Origin: JADJAH01 sp964615795
GTDB lineage: Bacteria > Bacteroidota > Ignavibacteria > Tepidaquicellales > Tepidaquicellaceae
Length of the DNA: 55,774 bases
Reading direction: 5' to 3'
Assembly: GCA_964615795.1 (NCBI GenBank)
Contig: CAZTQR010000013.1
Coordinates: forward strand, 1-55,774
Shown here: piece by piece, positions 9,666-17,263 of the stretch
How the letters are laid out: every line of letters begins with the position of its first letter
How positions within the stretch are numbered: position 1 is the first letter of the stretch
The notes under the pieces: generated by a model
What the model saw: the letters and a program-made list of their open reading frames with translations, nothing else
Database searches by the model: none
Told to the model about the DNA's origin: nothing
Made by a program: the position numbers and the translations under genes

Positions 9666-9716
9666 AAAAAAAAATCCCGGCTGCCAAAGAGAAGCAGAGC
9701 TTCTTTCAACAGCCGG
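9666..9716 (-). terminator. Rho-independent terminator
   Basis: Read on the minus strand, a 7-bp stem (9710-9716 with 9677-9683) encloses an imperfect inner stem and is followed by nine T. It lies just past the stop of the gene at 9763. Confidence 0.75.
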
Positions 9717-9762
9717 TTGCCCTTTATCAACAATAAGGAGCATTGACAATCCTGCCTCTGAA

Positions 9763-12264
9763 TTACGGAGGCGTCATCTTCATTACATAATTGAATACGT
9801 TGTTATCCGCAATCATCTCGTCTGTTCCGTCAACAATACCGTCACCGTTAAGGTCTGTGTTCACATACCCGGTAACTCCGGCAAGTGCATCGTTGTCCAC
9901 AAGGAACAGGTCAGTCCCGTCAATCAGTCCGTCCTGATTAACATCACCGCTGTAAATACAGAATCTTCCGAGTTTGAGAGTTGAATTGCTTCCGTATGAC
10001 TGCGAACCGTCAGATGTGAAGTCGTAATTGTAATTTCCTCCCGCCTGCATGCTGACCGGCAGTGCGCTCCATGTCTCAAGTGAGTTCCTGTGTATCACAA
10101 CAATGTAGTAAGTACCTGAGGGAGCGGAATTGAACTGAAACGTTCCGTATCCGATTCCGGGAGTAAGTACGGTCTGGGCAACATCCGCTACATTGTAAGG
10201 CGATACGGACGATCGCAGTTCAACTGTCACAGTATCCGTAACCTGTGTCGTTCCGTTCCAGAATCCTTCAATGCCGATATTGAGATTGACCGATATGGAA
10301 GTCAGGTTCTCTGTCTTCCTGCCAACCTGATACGCAGAGCCGTTGCTTGCAACCGCATACCAAAGATTCCTTGTTGTCATTGCCACGTCTGAGATGTTCC
10401 CGAAGCCCTGATTCGAGATCACCCAGTTTATTCCGCCGTTGGTAGTCTTCGCTACAAGCCCGCCCGTGCATCCTGCAACTCCGTCGTTAATGTTCAGCCA
10501 TTCCGTTCTTCCCACTACAACTGAATCCGGCAGATCACCTGTTATGTTTGTCCAGTTTATGCCGCCGTTTGTGGTGCGATAAATGACCGGATTGTTGCTT
10601 GAACTTGATACAGCGCCGCCCAGAACTACTACATCATTGTTCAGTGCAAACATGTTCGACAATGCGCCGGAAGGCGTCGTCTGTGCAACCCAGTTCGTTC
10701 CTCCGTTTGTAGTCTTGTGGAAGAGATTGCCGAGCGCATAACCGAAGCTGAGGTCAAACATCTTTATTGAAAGCACTGAACCTGAATATCCCAGTGCCTG
10801 CGTTATCCATGAAGTTCCGCCGTCAGTTGTCTTATAAATATTTGCAGGCAATCCTGCGCCGCCGCCACCCACATAACCAATACTGCCGGTGAGGAAATCC
10901 AGTGCAAGGTAAGTGTGATTTGCCGCAGGCACAGGGATCTGTGCCCAGTTCATTCCGCCGTTTACGGATTTGCCTACCTGTCCGATGCTTCCGGCCACAT
11001 TGCCGCCGCAGCTGAATGCAGTGTCAGTGCTTCCGAAATCGATCTGTGCCATTGCGGATGAATGACTTGAAGGAATGGCAACCCATGTGGATCCTGCATC
11101 TGTCGTATGAAGAAGTGAGCCGACACCGCCTCCTGATGTAAGCCACATGTCGGAATCAGATGCCATGTAAATGCTTGTATAGAAATTTGATCCCGAGTTT
11201 ACGGAATAGTTCTTGTTTGTCCATGTAGCACCGCCGTCGGAACTTACCGTAACATGCCCGTTACTGCCCACTATCACCATATCATTCCCGTTCACCGAAA
11301 CGCTGTTAAATGTAGTACTTGTCAGCAGGGGCTGATTTACATTACTGCTGTCATAAAATCTCAGCGAATCCCAGCTTGCACCGTCATTAGTTGATCTGTA
11401 AAGATAAGCTCTTGAACCTCCCAGCATGTAAAGTGTGCTGTTGTGATACGTAAGGTCCCTTTGTCCGAGAGTCGCAGAAGCGGCATTGCTCTGAGTCCAG
11501 TTCGCGCCGCCGTTGGTTGTGTATGCAAAATAGTTCGGATTGCCGCATGCATACCCGGTGCTGGCGTCCTTGAAATATACGTCAGTCATGGTGGTTCCGC
11601 CTGTTGTGCCCGGAAGAGTTATCAGTGACCAGTTGGCGCCGCCGTTTGAAGTGTAGTAAAGCCTTCTTGTGGAAAACGCAACGAAGATATTGTTCTCGTC
11701 AATTGCGAATATTGCATTGTAAGTGTTTGTGCCCGACAATCCCGTTGAAATGTCTGACCAGGTCGTGCCGCCGTCGGTGGTCTTGTGGATCCTCGCCCTT
11801 GTGCCTCCGCAAAGGAAACCTGTACTGGCATTCAGAAAGTAAATTCCGTTGACCGAACCGCTTGAATCATTGTACTGCATTGTTGACCATGTCATGCCGC
11901 CGTCTGTCGTCTTGAACACGGCGCCCTGCACAGTGTTCACGAGGCTTCCTCCGGCAACATATCCGGTATTTGCATCAATAAAACTTGCCGTTCTCAGGTC
12001 CCTGTAAGATGACGCCGCATCCTTAAGGCCAACCTGGCTGTTGATCGTCCACTGCGAGCCTCCGTCAGTTGACATCGCAAATGTTCCCTTGTTTCCAAAT
12101 GCATAGAACTTTGTTGCTGACTGTACTGAAACCCAGTTAAGCGAATTGCCCGTGGGCCTTCCGTTAAGCCAGAACCAGCCGTTCACATCCTGTTGTGAAA
12201 GCGCGTGTGAAGAGGCAGTCAGTACAAGCGCTAAAAGCGCAAGAAGTTTTGTAAAGTTTTTCAT
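9763..12264 (-). CDS. Secreted Ycf48-like/BNR repeat protein with dockerin-like C-terminus (paralogue 2 of 3)
   Basis: This is an 833-residue exported paralogue of the flanking proteins. The ATG at 12264 starts the signal peptide MKNFTKLLALLALVLTASS, with cleavage before QQDVNGWFW, and an AAGGAAAA stretch precedes it; the longer in-frame start 15 codons upstream is less likely. It has 13 Asp-box motifs (KTTDGGMTWS, KTTDGGTTWS, RTTNGGINWT and others), the same number as both relatives. The C-terminal beta-sandwich (IEGFWNGTTQVTDTVTVEL) leads into GDVNQDGLIDGTD and DLNGDGIVDGTD and ends NYVMKMTPP. Its EF-hand loops are the closest of the three to classical dockerin. Function is unknown; the repeat fold suggests surface binding. 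Confidence 0.86.
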   Translation of the reverse strand: MKNFTKLLALLALVLTASSHALSQQDVNGWFWLNGRPTGNSLNWVSVQSATKFYAFGNKGTFAMSTDGGSQWTINSQVGLKDAASSYRDLRTASFIDANTGYVAGGSLVNTVQGAVFKTTDGGMTWSTMQYNDSSGSVNGIYFLNASTGFLCGGTRARIHKTTDGGTTWSDISTGLSGTNTYNAIFAIDENNIFVAFSTRRLYYTSNGGANWSLITLPGTTGGTTMTDVYFKDASTGYACGNPNYFAYTTNGGANWTQSNAASATLGQRDLTYHNSTLYMLGGSRAYLYRSTNDGASWDSLRFYDSSNVNQPLLTSTTFNSVSVNGNDMVIVGSNGHVTVSSDGGATWTNKNYSVNSGSNFYTSIYMASDSDMWLTSGGGVGSLLHTTDAGSTWVAIPSSHSSAMAQIDFGSTDTAFSCGGNVAGSIGQVGKSVNGGMNWAQIPVPAANHTYLALDFLTGSIGYVGGGGAGLPANIYKTTDGGTSWITQALGYSGSVLSIKMFDLSFGYALGNLFHKTTNGGTNWVAQTTPSGALSNMFALNNDVVVLGGAVSSSSNNPVIYRTTNGGINWTNITGDLPDSVVVGRTEWLNINDGVAGCTGGLVAKTTNGGINWVISNQGFGNISDVAMTTRNLWYAVASNGSAYQVGRKTENLTSISVNLNIGIEGFWNGTTQVTDTVTVELRSSVSPYNVADVAQTVLTPGIGYGTFQFNSAPSGTYYIVVIHRNSLETWSALPVSMQAGGNYNYDFTSDGSQSYGSNSTLKLGRFCIYSGDVNQDGLIDGTDLFLVDNDALAGVTGYVNTDLNGDGIVDGTDEMIADNNVFNYVMKMTPP

Positions 12265-12475
12265 TTTTCCTTTTTGTTGATAAAAGATTATTGAAACGAA
12301 ATTCAGCATTCAGTGAAACAAAGTGATACTCTCAGTCATAGCTTTTGTATAAGCTATTCTTCGTCAGTCAATACCTCACTCATAAACTTGATCATCCCGT
12401 TGGAGGATATTCGTCACCGGTCTGTACCTCCCTCAGTCTGAAGTTGTTTGTTTTCTGGTTTGCGATTGCGGCCGA

Positions 12476-12527
12476 AACCAAAAAAATTTCAGCCGGCTGA
12501 GAACATCCAAAATATCAGCCGGCTGCC
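12476..12527 (-). terminator. Terminator built from two copies of a 10-bp palindrome
   Basis: The self-complementary decamer CAGCCGGCTG occurs at 12490-12499 and 12516-12525. The two copies can pair with each other or fold singly. On the minus strand they are followed by AAATTTTTT, so this ends the gene at 12557. Confidence 0.7.
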
Positions 12528-12556
12528 CCTTCAATCAACCAATCAAGAAAGAACTC

Positions 12557-15082
12557 TTACGGGGTTATTTTTCCTACGAACCCAAAAGCGTTGTTGTCAA
12601 CGATCGAAGCATCCGATGCATCAACAGTGTTGTCTCCCGTTACATCGGTTGCGGCATATCCGCTTACAAAATTGAAAGCATCATTGTCTATCTGTGAATA
12701 ATCTGATGCATCCACAGCGCCGTCCTGATTCACATCGCCGCTGTAAATGCAGTATCTTCCCAGTTTAAGCACGACATTGTTTCCGTATGAATTTGAAGCG
12801 GAACCTGTAAAGCTGTAATCGTAATTTCCTCCCTGCACAACAGCAACGGGAGCCGAACTCCATGTCTCAATCGAGTTTCTGTGCCTCACTGCAAGATAGT
12901 AACTGCCTGCGGCAATGCCGGAAAATTCAAAACTTCCGTATCCTATTCCGGATGTGAGTACCGCCTTCTTGGATGCAACCAATCCGTATGGCGATACGGA
13001 ATTCCTCAACTGAAGAGTGACGGTGTCAACCACCTGGGAACTGCCGTTCCAGAAGCCTTCTATTCCTGCAGTAATGTTCACGGATATTGTTGTGTTGGCC
13101 TCATACTTTCTTCCCGCCTGGTACTGGCCGTTACGGTCGCTGACGGTGTACCACACATTCTTTGCAGGCATCTCAACATCCACAGTGGTGGAAAAACCCG
13201 GATTTGTCTGAGTCCATGACAATCCTCCGTTGGTCGTTATCGCACAAAAACCGTTTGTTCCCGAAACTACGCCGTCGTAAGGATTCAGCCAGTCAGTGTC
13301 GAAAAGCGTAACTGTATTAAGAAGGTTTGCAGATATGTCAGTCCAGCTCATTCCTGCATCGGTTGACTTTATTATCATCTTTGTTCCGCTTGAATGGGGA
13401 CCGCAGAGGAACAGCACGTCTTTGTTCACTACGCTCATTTCAGTCCAGCCCTTGCTGAGAACTGTTGCATCGGTGGTCTTTACCCAGTTCGTTCCACCGT
13501 TTGTAGTGGAGTAAAGAGAGTTCGATAAAAGATATCCCGTATTGGCATCAATCATTTTTATCGAAGACACTCCCCCTGTCGGATTTGTTTGAAGAGATTG
13601 CTCAATCCATGTTGTACCGCCGTCTGTTGTCTTCGCTATCAAAGGCGGAGTGCCGGGCGCGGAAACGCCTCCGACCCATCCGGTATTGTTGTTTACAAAC
13701 TCAACCGCGTTGAACTGATACGTGCTGATAGGCGGGGCAAAAGACAATGCTGTCCAGCTCATTCCGCCGTCAGTTGATTTTGACATCTGGCCGGTAAAGC
13801 TGAAAGCGTTTCCGCCGCAGATGTAAGCTGTGTTTGATGTAGTAAACTCTATGCAGTAAACGGGGTTGTTCATTGAGTTCGGCATTACGGACCAGTTTGT
13901 GCCGCCGTTTGAAGAATAAAGCATCGAACCTGTGCCCGATGTGCCCGTTCCGATCCAGATGTTTCCAGTGGGTGAATCCACATGGATAGAAGAATAGAAA
14001 ACATTGAGCGGATCAACAGTATAGTTCTTGTTTCTCCATGTGCTCCCGCCGTCGTTGCTTGTTGTCACCTTTCCCGCCGTGCCGCCAACAATAAGGTCGT
14101 TGCCTCTTACTCCTATTCCGTATGTTATGTAAGGAAACGGCTGGTTTACGTTTGAATTGTCCTGGAATCTCACCGAGTCCCAGGTAACCCCGTTATTTGA
14201 AGACCTGTAAACGTATTCATAATCGCCCGCAGTCCATACCACACCGTTGTCATAGGCAAGTGAATACTGAGATCTTGCCGAAGATGAATTCGATTTGGTC
14301 CATGTTGCGCCGCCGTCGGTAGAGTATGCAAAGAAGTTCGGCGTTCCTGTTATGTATCCGGTGTTTGCATCCTTGAAGTAAATGTCTTTGAATGTCGTAT
14401 TTGTACCTGCCACGGTCACATCCTGCTCTGTCCATGAATTTCCGCCGTCCGTTGAAATGACAATCTTCCTCGGGTAGGTTGTAAGTATGATCTTGTTTGC
14501 GTTGAATGCGAAGACGCTGTTATATGTATATTGGGGTACGCCTGACAATTCGATCCATGTTTCGCCGGCATCCGTTGTCTTGAAAGCATTCGCGTTCGAA
14601 CCGCCGCACAAAAACCCAGTTGTCGAGTTAATGAAATACATGTCGTAGACAGTACCGCCCCAGTTTCCGTTCACTTCCCTGAAGCTCCATGTTACACCGC
14701 CGTCTGTTGTCTTGCTTACTACTGTCCTCCACGCACTGCCGACTTCCGGTGCACCGCCCACAATTCCTGTGTTAGCATCAAAGAACCAACCTGTGTTCAA
14801 TGCTCTTCTGGACAATCCGCCTGTTGACGAAAGATCAAATGCGCCGGCCTGAGTTATTGTCCAAGTATCTCCTCCGTCGGTTGATTTCATGAAACCACCC
14901 CGGGAAGTTGTTGCCACAATATTTGCGGCGTCAATTACTCCGGTCCAGAATATGTCGTTTCCCTGAGGCTGGCCGTTAAGCCAGTACCACCCGAAAGCAT
15001 CCTGCTGAGCTTCTGCGAACCGTGACGGCCCCGCCGACAGCATTGCAAGCGTCAGCATACCTGCAAGAAATTTCATGGACAT
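12557..15082 (-). CDS. Secreted Ycf48-like/BNR repeat protein with dockerin-like C-terminus (paralogue 3 of 3)
   Basis: This is an 841-residue exported protein. The ATG at 15082 (MSMKFLAGM) or the one two codons later starts a signal peptide ending FAEA before QQDAFGWYW. It carries 13 Asp-box motifs (KSTDGGDTW, KTTDGGVTW, KTTDGGTTW and so on), a beta-sandwich beginning IEGFWNGSSQVVDTVTLQL, and the EF-hand pair GDVNQDGAVDASD / DVTGDNTVDASD, ending FVGKITP. In sequence it is closer to the 6910 copy than to the 9763 copy: both have FDLSSTGGLxRRxLxTGWFFD near the N-terminus and VDASD loops. This hints that the middle copy diverged first or evolves faster. The ligand is unknown. Confidence 0.86.
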   Translation of the reverse strand: MSMKFLAGMLTLAMLSAGPSRFAEAQQDAFGWYWLNGQPQGNDIFWTGVIDAANIVATTSRGGFMKSTDGGDTWTITQAGAFDLSSTGGLSRRALNTGWFFDANTGIVGGAPEVGSAWRTVVSKTTDGGVTWSFREVNGNWGGTVYDMYFINSTTGFLCGGSNANAFKTTDAGETWIELSGVPQYTYNSVFAFNANKIILTTYPRKIVISTDGGNSWTEQDVTVAGTNTTFKDIYFKDANTGYITGTPNFFAYSTDGGATWTKSNSSSARSQYSLAYDNGVVWTAGDYEYVYRSSNNGVTWDSVRFQDNSNVNQPFPYITYGIGVRGNDLIVGGTAGKVTTSNDGGSTWRNKNYTVDPLNVFYSSIHVDSPTGNIWIGTGTSGTGSMLYSSNGGTNWSVMPNSMNNPVYCIEFTTSNTAYICGGNAFSFTGQMSKSTDGGMSWTALSFAPPISTYQFNAVEFVNNNTGWVGGVSAPGTPPLIAKTTDGGTTWIEQSLQTNPTGGVSSIKMIDANTGYLLSNSLYSTTNGGTNWVKTTDATVLSKGWTEMSVVNKDVLFLCGPHSSGTKMIIKSTDAGMSWTDISANLLNTVTLFDTDWLNPYDGVVSGTNGFCAITTNGGLSWTQTNPGFSTTVDVEMPAKNVWYTVSDRNGQYQAGRKYEANTTISVNITAGIEGFWNGSSQVVDTVTLQLRNSVSPYGLVASKKAVLTSGIGYGSFEFSGIAAGSYYLAVRHRNSIETWSSAPVAVVQGGNYDYSFTGSASNSYGNNVVLKLGRYCIYSGDVNQDGAVDASDYSQIDNDAFNFVSGYAATDVTGDNTVDASDASIVDNNAFGFVGKITP

Positions 15083-15566
15083 GTTTGATTTGACTGAATT
15101 GATAAATCGTACCAAACTAATCAAGCATTATAACTTTATCAAATCTCCGTTTTGCCGATTGTACCCAATTCAGAGGAAATGTTTGATCTGTAATTCTGCA
15201 AAGCGGCTGAGGGCATTGGAATTTGTCCTTCGGACTTTACCCAAAGAAGAAACACATCGGAGCTTGGAATTTTCTGAGCTGATTTCTGAGATAGATCGGA
15301 GATGCGTGTGGACCGAATATTACCGGTTTAAAATTTTTCCGGTTAAATATCCGGGAATCTGACAATCAGAATCCATCAGTTTAACTGTAACCTGAATCCT
15401 GCTTCTGAATTTTGCAAAAACAAGGCCCGAAACCCTTAATCTTACAATAATCATACTGAGGAAAGGTTTTTACTGTTGTACCCAAAAATTTATGAACCTT
15501 TTATTAGAAAATTACATTTTCTGCTAAAAATGTGTATTTTCAAAAAGAACAAATCCCCAACTTTTT
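15083..15566. other. Divergent intergenic region
   Basis: This 484-bp AT-rich region separates the third dockerin paralogue from the second helical-repeat gene. Apart from the candidate minus-strand promoter at 15112-15143 nothing was recognised. Short reading frames here lack any recognisable protein pattern. Confidence 0.5.
15112..15143 (-). promoter_or_regulatory. Candidate Bacteroidota-type promoter for the gene ending at 12557
   Basis: On the minus strand TTTG (15140-15143) is followed after 20 bp by TAGTTTGG (15112-15119), a 7 of 8 match to TAnnTTTG. It sits 29 bp upstream of the ATG at 15082, with the same spacing as the candidate at 9471-9502. Confidence 0.45.
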
Positions 15567-17027
15567 GTGAGATTGTCCGAAAACAAGTTCCTCTACTTGC
15601 TCGACAGCTTCTCGGCGGAGGAACTTCAGGAATTCAAGAAGTTCGTCGCTTCACCTTACATTGCATCGGGCAGAAACTATCTACCCTTGCTGAATGAGCT
15701 TATACGGCTCAGAAACAGGAAGCAAAGAGAGGTGACTTTGGAAGAACTTCACAACAAACTCTATCCCGGAAAGAAGTTCAGCGCGCAGACACTTAAAAAC
15801 AGGTTCTCTGAGCTCTTCAAGATCGGTGAGTCCTTTCTGATCTTCAAAAGCATAAACAGCAACGGCGATATCGTACGCGACAGGCTTCTGCTTCGTGCTT
15901 TGAGGGAACGCAAACTTGGAAAGTTCTTTGAAAGCAATTACAGAAAAGCCACTGCTGACCTCGAGAAGATCCCGCTCAGCGAAAAGAAGTTCGAAGATCA
16001 TATTGACCTTCAGCGGATTAACCTTGAGCATCTTGTGCAAAACAGGAAATTCGAAAAGTATTTCTCCGAATATTATGAGAACTCCCTGTACCAGACATGC
16101 CTGTCATTCATAAACCTTTTCGAGTTCGGGATGGAGTTCAAACAACAGGACTATCTTAATAAGAAATATGACTTTAATATTGTCTCTGAGATACTGAAGA
16201 AGATTGACTTTGGGGAGCTGGCAAGAAGATCGGAATACAGGATGTCCTACGTTTTCAAATTTACACTTCTCTTTTATCATCTGTATAAGTGTTTTGAAGA
16301 TCTTGAAAATGAATCCGACTATTTTGAGGCAAGGAAGATCTTCAAAGAGATAAAAGATCACATCTCAGAGGATACCCGGCTCAAAATATATATGATGTTC
16401 ATTTATTACTGCACGCATAAGCAGAATCAGGGAGTGAAGAAGTTTGTGAATGAATTGTTCGCGCTGTACAACGAAAAACTGAAGTCGGGATACACTTCCG
16501 ATTTCAGAGCCAACTCCTATCCGCTTAACAACTTTCGCGATTACGTACTTATAGGTCTTGAGCTGAAGGAGTTCGAGTGGGTTGAAAAATTTCTGAAAGA
16601 ATATTCCGATTTCCTTCCTGAGGAAACACGTTTTGAGGAGGTCGCAATATCAAAAGCAAAGGTCAGGGTTGCACACTCGGACTTTGGGGAAGCTCTTAAA
16701 GAACTTGCCGGCACAAAGCCATCTAACTTCATTCACTATCTCGACATTTCTACAATAAGACTGGTTTGCTACTTTGAGCTTGAAATGATTGAGGAGGCAT
16801 ATGCCGAGATGGACAAATTCAGGCATTACCTGAGAAACCATAAAGAGGTTCCGAAGATACACAAAATGTATGCGACAAACTTCCTCAAGTTCTACTCTCT
16901 TCTTCTTAAAGCGAGGGCCGATCTTGCAGAGATTGATTACGAAATGCTCGATAAGGAACTGCGCTCTACACCCTATGTAAACAGGGCCTCATGGCTGAGG
17001 AAGAAACTCCGCGAATACAGCAAGTGA
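15567..17027 (+). CDS. Helical-repeat protein of unknown function (paralogue of 3095-4561)
   Basis: This is a 486-residue, fully helical-looking protein with no signal or TM segment. It aligns along its whole length with the protein at 3095: SFSAEELQEFKKFVASPYI at the start, HNKLYPGKKFS near residue 65, KEFEWVEKFLKEY in the middle, and RASWLRKKL at the end. The start is GTG at 15567 (MRLSENKFLYLL). There is no nearby ATG, and an in-frame stop lies at 15525-15527, so the start can move little. It is probably TPR- or SEL-like. It is convergent with the T9SS protein gene over a strong terminator. No function can be assigned; relatives with the same N-terminal motif are, to my recollection, common in Bacteroidota. 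Confidence 0.75.
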   Translation: MRLSENKFLYLLDSFSAEELQEFKKFVASPYIASGRNYLPLLNELIRLRNRKQREVTLEELHNKLYPGKKFSAQTLKNRFSELFKIGESFLIFKSINSNGDIVRDRLLLRALRERKLGKFFESNYRKATADLEKIPLSEKKFEDHIDLQRINLEHLVQNRKFEKYFSEYYENSLYQTCLSFINLFEFGMEFKQQDYLNKKYDFNIVSEILKKIDFGELARRSEYRMSYVFKFTLLFYHLYKCFEDLENESDYFEARKIFKEIKDHISEDTRLKIYMMFIYYCTHKQNQGVKKFVNELFALYNEKLKSGYTSDFRANSYPLNNFRDYVLIGLELKEFEWVEKFLKEYSDFLPEETRFEEVAISKAKVRVAHSDFGEALKELAGTKPSNFIHYLDISTIRLVCYFELEMIEEAYAEMDKFRHYLRNHKEVPKIHKMYATNFLKFYSLLLKARADLAEIDYEMLDKELRSTPYVNRASWLRKKLREYSK

Positions 17028-17192
17028 TCTCAGCGCACAAACCGGATTTCCAATCATGTCTCATGATACGATCTATTTACAGCGCGGCAAGCATCCCGAA
17101 ATTTGACTCATGTCACATTTGTCCGGCTCCTGTGTGATACCGCTCCGGATTTCCAATTCATAAAAGCGTTTCAAGCCTTCACTCTTGCGCAT

Positions 17193-17225
17193 AAAAAAGC
17201 CCGCAACACTGTGCGGGCTTATTTG
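17193..17225. terminator. Bidirectional rho-independent terminator
   Basis: A 9-bp stem (17197-17205 with 17212-17220) has a 6-nt loop, an A-run on the left and a T-rich right side. It lies between the convergent genes ending at 17027 and 17264. Confidence 0.85.
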
Positions 17226-17263
17226 ATCTGTTGACTGCGGAACTCTCCGCAATGCGGCTCTCT

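Larger units (their letters stand above)
9439..9762. other. Intergenic region between two dockerin-ended paralogues
   Basis: This 324-bp stretch has no gene. It holds the terminator of the upstream paralogue (about 9666-9716) and the candidate promoter of the downstream one (9471-9502). The remaining sequence is unremarkable. Confidence 0.6.

Noticed and set aside
6910..15082. Regularly spaced short repeats (TCCGCCGTC-type) that could be mistaken for a CRISPR array
   Set aside because: They are the coding sequence of Asp-box motifs (DGG/NGG) in propeller proteins, with irregular spacing and open frames throughout.
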